Assembly: GCA_025210295.1 (NCBI GenBank)
Contig: JAOASC010000046.1
Location: 186,001 to 250,000 of the forward strand
Reading direction: 5' to 3'
Source: Flavobacteriales bacterium
Lineage (GTDB): Bacteria; Bacteroidota; Bacteroidia; Flavobacteriales_D; Parvicellaceae
Length of the DNA stretch: 64,000 nucleotides
This document shows positions 62,024 to 64,000 of the stretch, piece by piece; position 1 is the first letter of the stretch; every line of letters begins with the position of its first letter. A program made the position numbers and the translations under genes. The notes beneath the pieces were generated by a model that worked only from the letters and a program-made list of their open reading frames with translations, ran no database searches and was not told where the DNA came from.

Positions 62024-63373
62024 TCTCAACACATCTTCTATTTTATTGACCATTACGAGTTCTATCTTGTAGTTTTGTTGTAATAACCCTTTATTGTGTT
62101 TGGAAATAAATATGCGTTCATACCCTAATTTCTCAGCTTCAGAAATGCGCTGTTCGATTCTTGGTACAGGCCTAATTTCTCCAGACAATCCTACCTCTGC
62201 AGCAAAACAAGTTTTTGAATCAATACTTAAATCTACGTTTGAAGACAATATTGCACAAACTACTGCTAAATCAATAGAGGGGTCATCGACTTTTATCCCT
62301 CCTGTTATATTTAAGAAAACATCTTTTTGACCTATTCTAAACCCGCATTTTTTCTCTAATACAGCCAACAGCATATTCAGTCTTCTTAAATCAAAACCTG
62401 TTGCTGAACGTTGAGGAGTACCATAAGCAGCTGTACTTGCCAAAGCCTGTATCTCAACAAGTAATGGACGTGTTCCCTCCATAGTAACCGCCACACTAAC
62501 TCCACTCAGTTCACCATTTTGATTACTAATTAATATTGCTGAAGGGTTATCTACCTCTTTTAACCCTTTGCTCGTCATTTCATAAATCCCCAACTCATTG
62601 GTACTTCCAAAACGATTTTTAATACTTCTCAACAAACGATATAAATGATTTCGGTCTCCCTCAAATTGAAGCACCGTATCCACCATATGTTCAAGAACCT
62701 TTGGACCTGCAATTGCTCCATCTTTAGTGATGTGACCAATTAAAATAATTGGTACACCTGTTTCTTTGGCATAACGCATCATTTCGGCTGTACATTCTCT
62801 TACTTGAGAAATACTTCCTGGACTAGATTCTATAGCTGGCGTTTGTAAAGTCTGAATGGAATCTATGATAATTAAATTAGGAGCTAAATTACGTGCGTGT
62901 TGAAAGATATTTTGTGTATTGGTTTCGGTTAACAAAAAACAATTCGCATCCTGATGATCTATTCGATCTGCACGCATTTTTATCTGCTCTTCACTTTCCT
63001 CACCAGAAACATACAATACTTTAAGCTGACTATTCAAAGCCAAGTCAAGCAACAATGTAGACTTACCTATACCGGGCTCACCACCTATCAACGTAAGAGA
63101 CCCTACCACAATGCCACCACCTTAGACTCTATTAAACTCATCATTAGACAATTTATAACGCCTATTCTCTAATGGTGTAATTTCGCTAATATGGTGGGGT
63201 TTCGTATTTTTTTTAAAGGAATCTCCATGTAATATTTTATCCTTTTTATTTTCTTTTTGGACAACTTCCTCTACAAACGTATTCCATTCATTACATCCCG
63301 GACATTTCCCTAACCACTTTGCTGATTCTGTTCCACAGTTTTGACAAAAAAATGCTGATTTTACTTTAGCCAT
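62009..63373 (-). pseudogene. radA: DNA repair protein RadA, interrupted by one in-frame TAA
   Basis: RadA is an AAA-type ATPase with a Lon-like C-terminus that aids branch migration in recombination repair. From ATG 63373 the frame encodes the zinc finger (Cys10, 13, 24, 27: CQNCG...CPGC), then stops at TAA 63122-63124 (codon 84). The same frame continues without a shift as GGGIVVGSLTLIGGEPGIGKS (Walker A), the RadA motif KNRFGSTNELG, and the Lon-like domain. Total length, 454 residues, is exactly a normal RadA. The stop sits where homologues have Leu (RVLGGG), so a single base change TTA to TAA explains it. Everything else is intact. It could be a real nonsense mutation, read-through, or a sequencing error. 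Confidence 0.9.
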
Positions 63374-63677
63374 GTTACAAATGTAATGGCTTACTACGTA
63401 TTTTTTTTACGTTTTAATCTTTTTTTACCCTCTATCGAAAACTCTATTAAAAAACGCTAAGTCATTTTAGGGAATAGACTAAGGTCAACAACCAACAAAA
63501 ACAGCTAATCGAAGGAAAGTACCAATCCTATTTCAAGAAAAAAACACAAAAACATAAAACACTCTGTATCAATACTTAGAACTAAAGACTTTCACTAAAA
63601 AACTATCTAAATTTTATTTTTTAGGTATATTTAGGCCAAACATCCTTGTAAAGATTTTTTTTGAAAACCCCAATTAC
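63374..63677. other. Intergenic gap of about 300 bases
   Basis: AT-rich, divergent gap between radA and a response regulator. No ORF, tRNA or repeat is seen. On the minus strand, TACATTTG at 63378-63385 matches the -7 consensus but lies only 4 bases from the radA ATG, too close unless radA is leaderless. Confidence 0.6.
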
Positions 63678-64000
63678 ATGAAAAAATTACTCTTTGTTGA
63701 CGATGATCACTCAACTCGAATTCTTTTTCAAAAAGCTTTTAGAGACCAATACGATGTACTCCTTGCAAAATCGGCAAAAAAGGCATTGAAGATTCTCAAG
63801 AAAGAAGAAATACCTGTTATTATTTCGGATCAAGTAATGCCCAAACAAACTGGACTAGAATTATTTGAGTTATTAGCACATCGCACCCCATTGTCTCCAT
63901 CGATAAAAATTTTAATCACAGGATGTAAGGACATCGACATCGCCATTCACGCTATTAATCAAGGATACGTTTATAAGTACATCAAAAAACCTTTTGAAAT
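63678..64000 (+). CDS. Response regulator receiver protein (partial)
   Basis: It starts at ATG 63678 and runs off the window end after 107 residues. These form nearly a full receiver domain: acidic pocket VDDDHST (7-13), phospho-acceptor Asp51 (VIISDQVMP), Thr (ILITGCKD) and Lys (YIKKPFE). The output domain is outside the window, so its class is unknown; the style (SDQVMPKQTG) is common in regulators with HD-GYP or kinase partners. Confidence 0.88.
   Translation, partial: MKKLLFVDDDHSTRILFQKAFRDQYDVLLAKSAKKALKILKKEEIPVIISDQVMPKQTGLELFELLAHRTPLSPSIKILITGCKDIDIAIHAINQGYVYKYIKKPFE

Noticed and set aside
1-64000. CRISPR array, insertion sequence or prophage
   Set aside because: No regularly spaced short repeats with unique spacers, transposase, integrase or terminal inverted repeats were seen. 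The only tandem repeats are coding.

Overview
This 64 kb window is AT-rich and almost completely coding. It looks like chromosomal DNA of a free-living Bacteroidota, most likely order Flavobacteriales; the genus cannot be fixed from the sequence. The evidence is type IX secretion (T9SS) sorting domains on PKD-repeat and protease proteins, many signal peptides ending before Gln, Bacteroidota-type lipoproteins, promoter -7 elements of the form TAnnTTTG, a Crp/Fnr regulator with a weak HTH, and TPR-fused sensor kinases. No rRNA, tRNA, CRISPR array, insertion sequence or prophage was found, and nothing suggests an integrated island.

Layout. 1-8.5 kb: a partial adhesin with YadA-type head repeats, a small beta-barrel-like protein, metG, an LD-carboxypeptidase, a peptidase S74 tail-fibre-like protein and heme A synthase (ctaA). 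8.5-18.2 kb: a leftward run of three large exported proteins, namely an M43-type metalloprotease with about ten Ig-like modules and a type A T9SS tail, followed by two related PKD-repeat proteins with CHU_C (type B) tails. 18.3-24.3 kb: a leftward signalling operon of a TPR-SpoIIE phosphatase, a TPR-LytS histidine kinase and a LytTR response regulator. 24.5-31.6 kb: a rightward cluster of cystathionine beta-synthase, a small secreted protein, a periplasmic-binding-fold protein, an outer-membrane protein of about 1150 residues that lacks a standard start codon, and a lipoprotein. 31.6-36.7 kb (leftward): DUF1456 protein, gmd, cysQ, a GMC oxidoreductase with its small subunit, and an Ala/Glu/His-rich lipoprotein. 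36.7-43.5 kb (leftward): deoC with a complete aldehyde dehydrogenase and a catalytically dead half-length one, then a patatin, halogenase-like flavoprotein and quinone-oxidoreductase operon. 43.6-49.7 kb: a giant alpha-2-macroglobulin lipoprotein. 49.9-56.5 kb: two paralogous TPR-kinase/NarL-type regulator pairs flanking a beta-helix lipoprotein. 56.6-64 kb: a TPR protein, ECF sigma factor and anti-sigma-like protein operon, a Crp/Fnr regulator, a strictosidine-synthase-like lipoprotein, a short SSB, a small membrane protein, radA split by one in-frame stop codon, and the start of a response regulator.

The dominant themes are cell-surface export (adhesins, protease, PKD proteins, alpha-2-macroglobulin) and signal transduction through TPR sensors. 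Four points most deserve checking: the radA nonsense codon, the missing start codon of the gene near 27.26 kb, the TPR operon that feeds one sensor type into a kinase and a phosphatase, and the two kinase/regulator cassettes around a lipoprotein whose upstream region carries a 14-bp palindrome.
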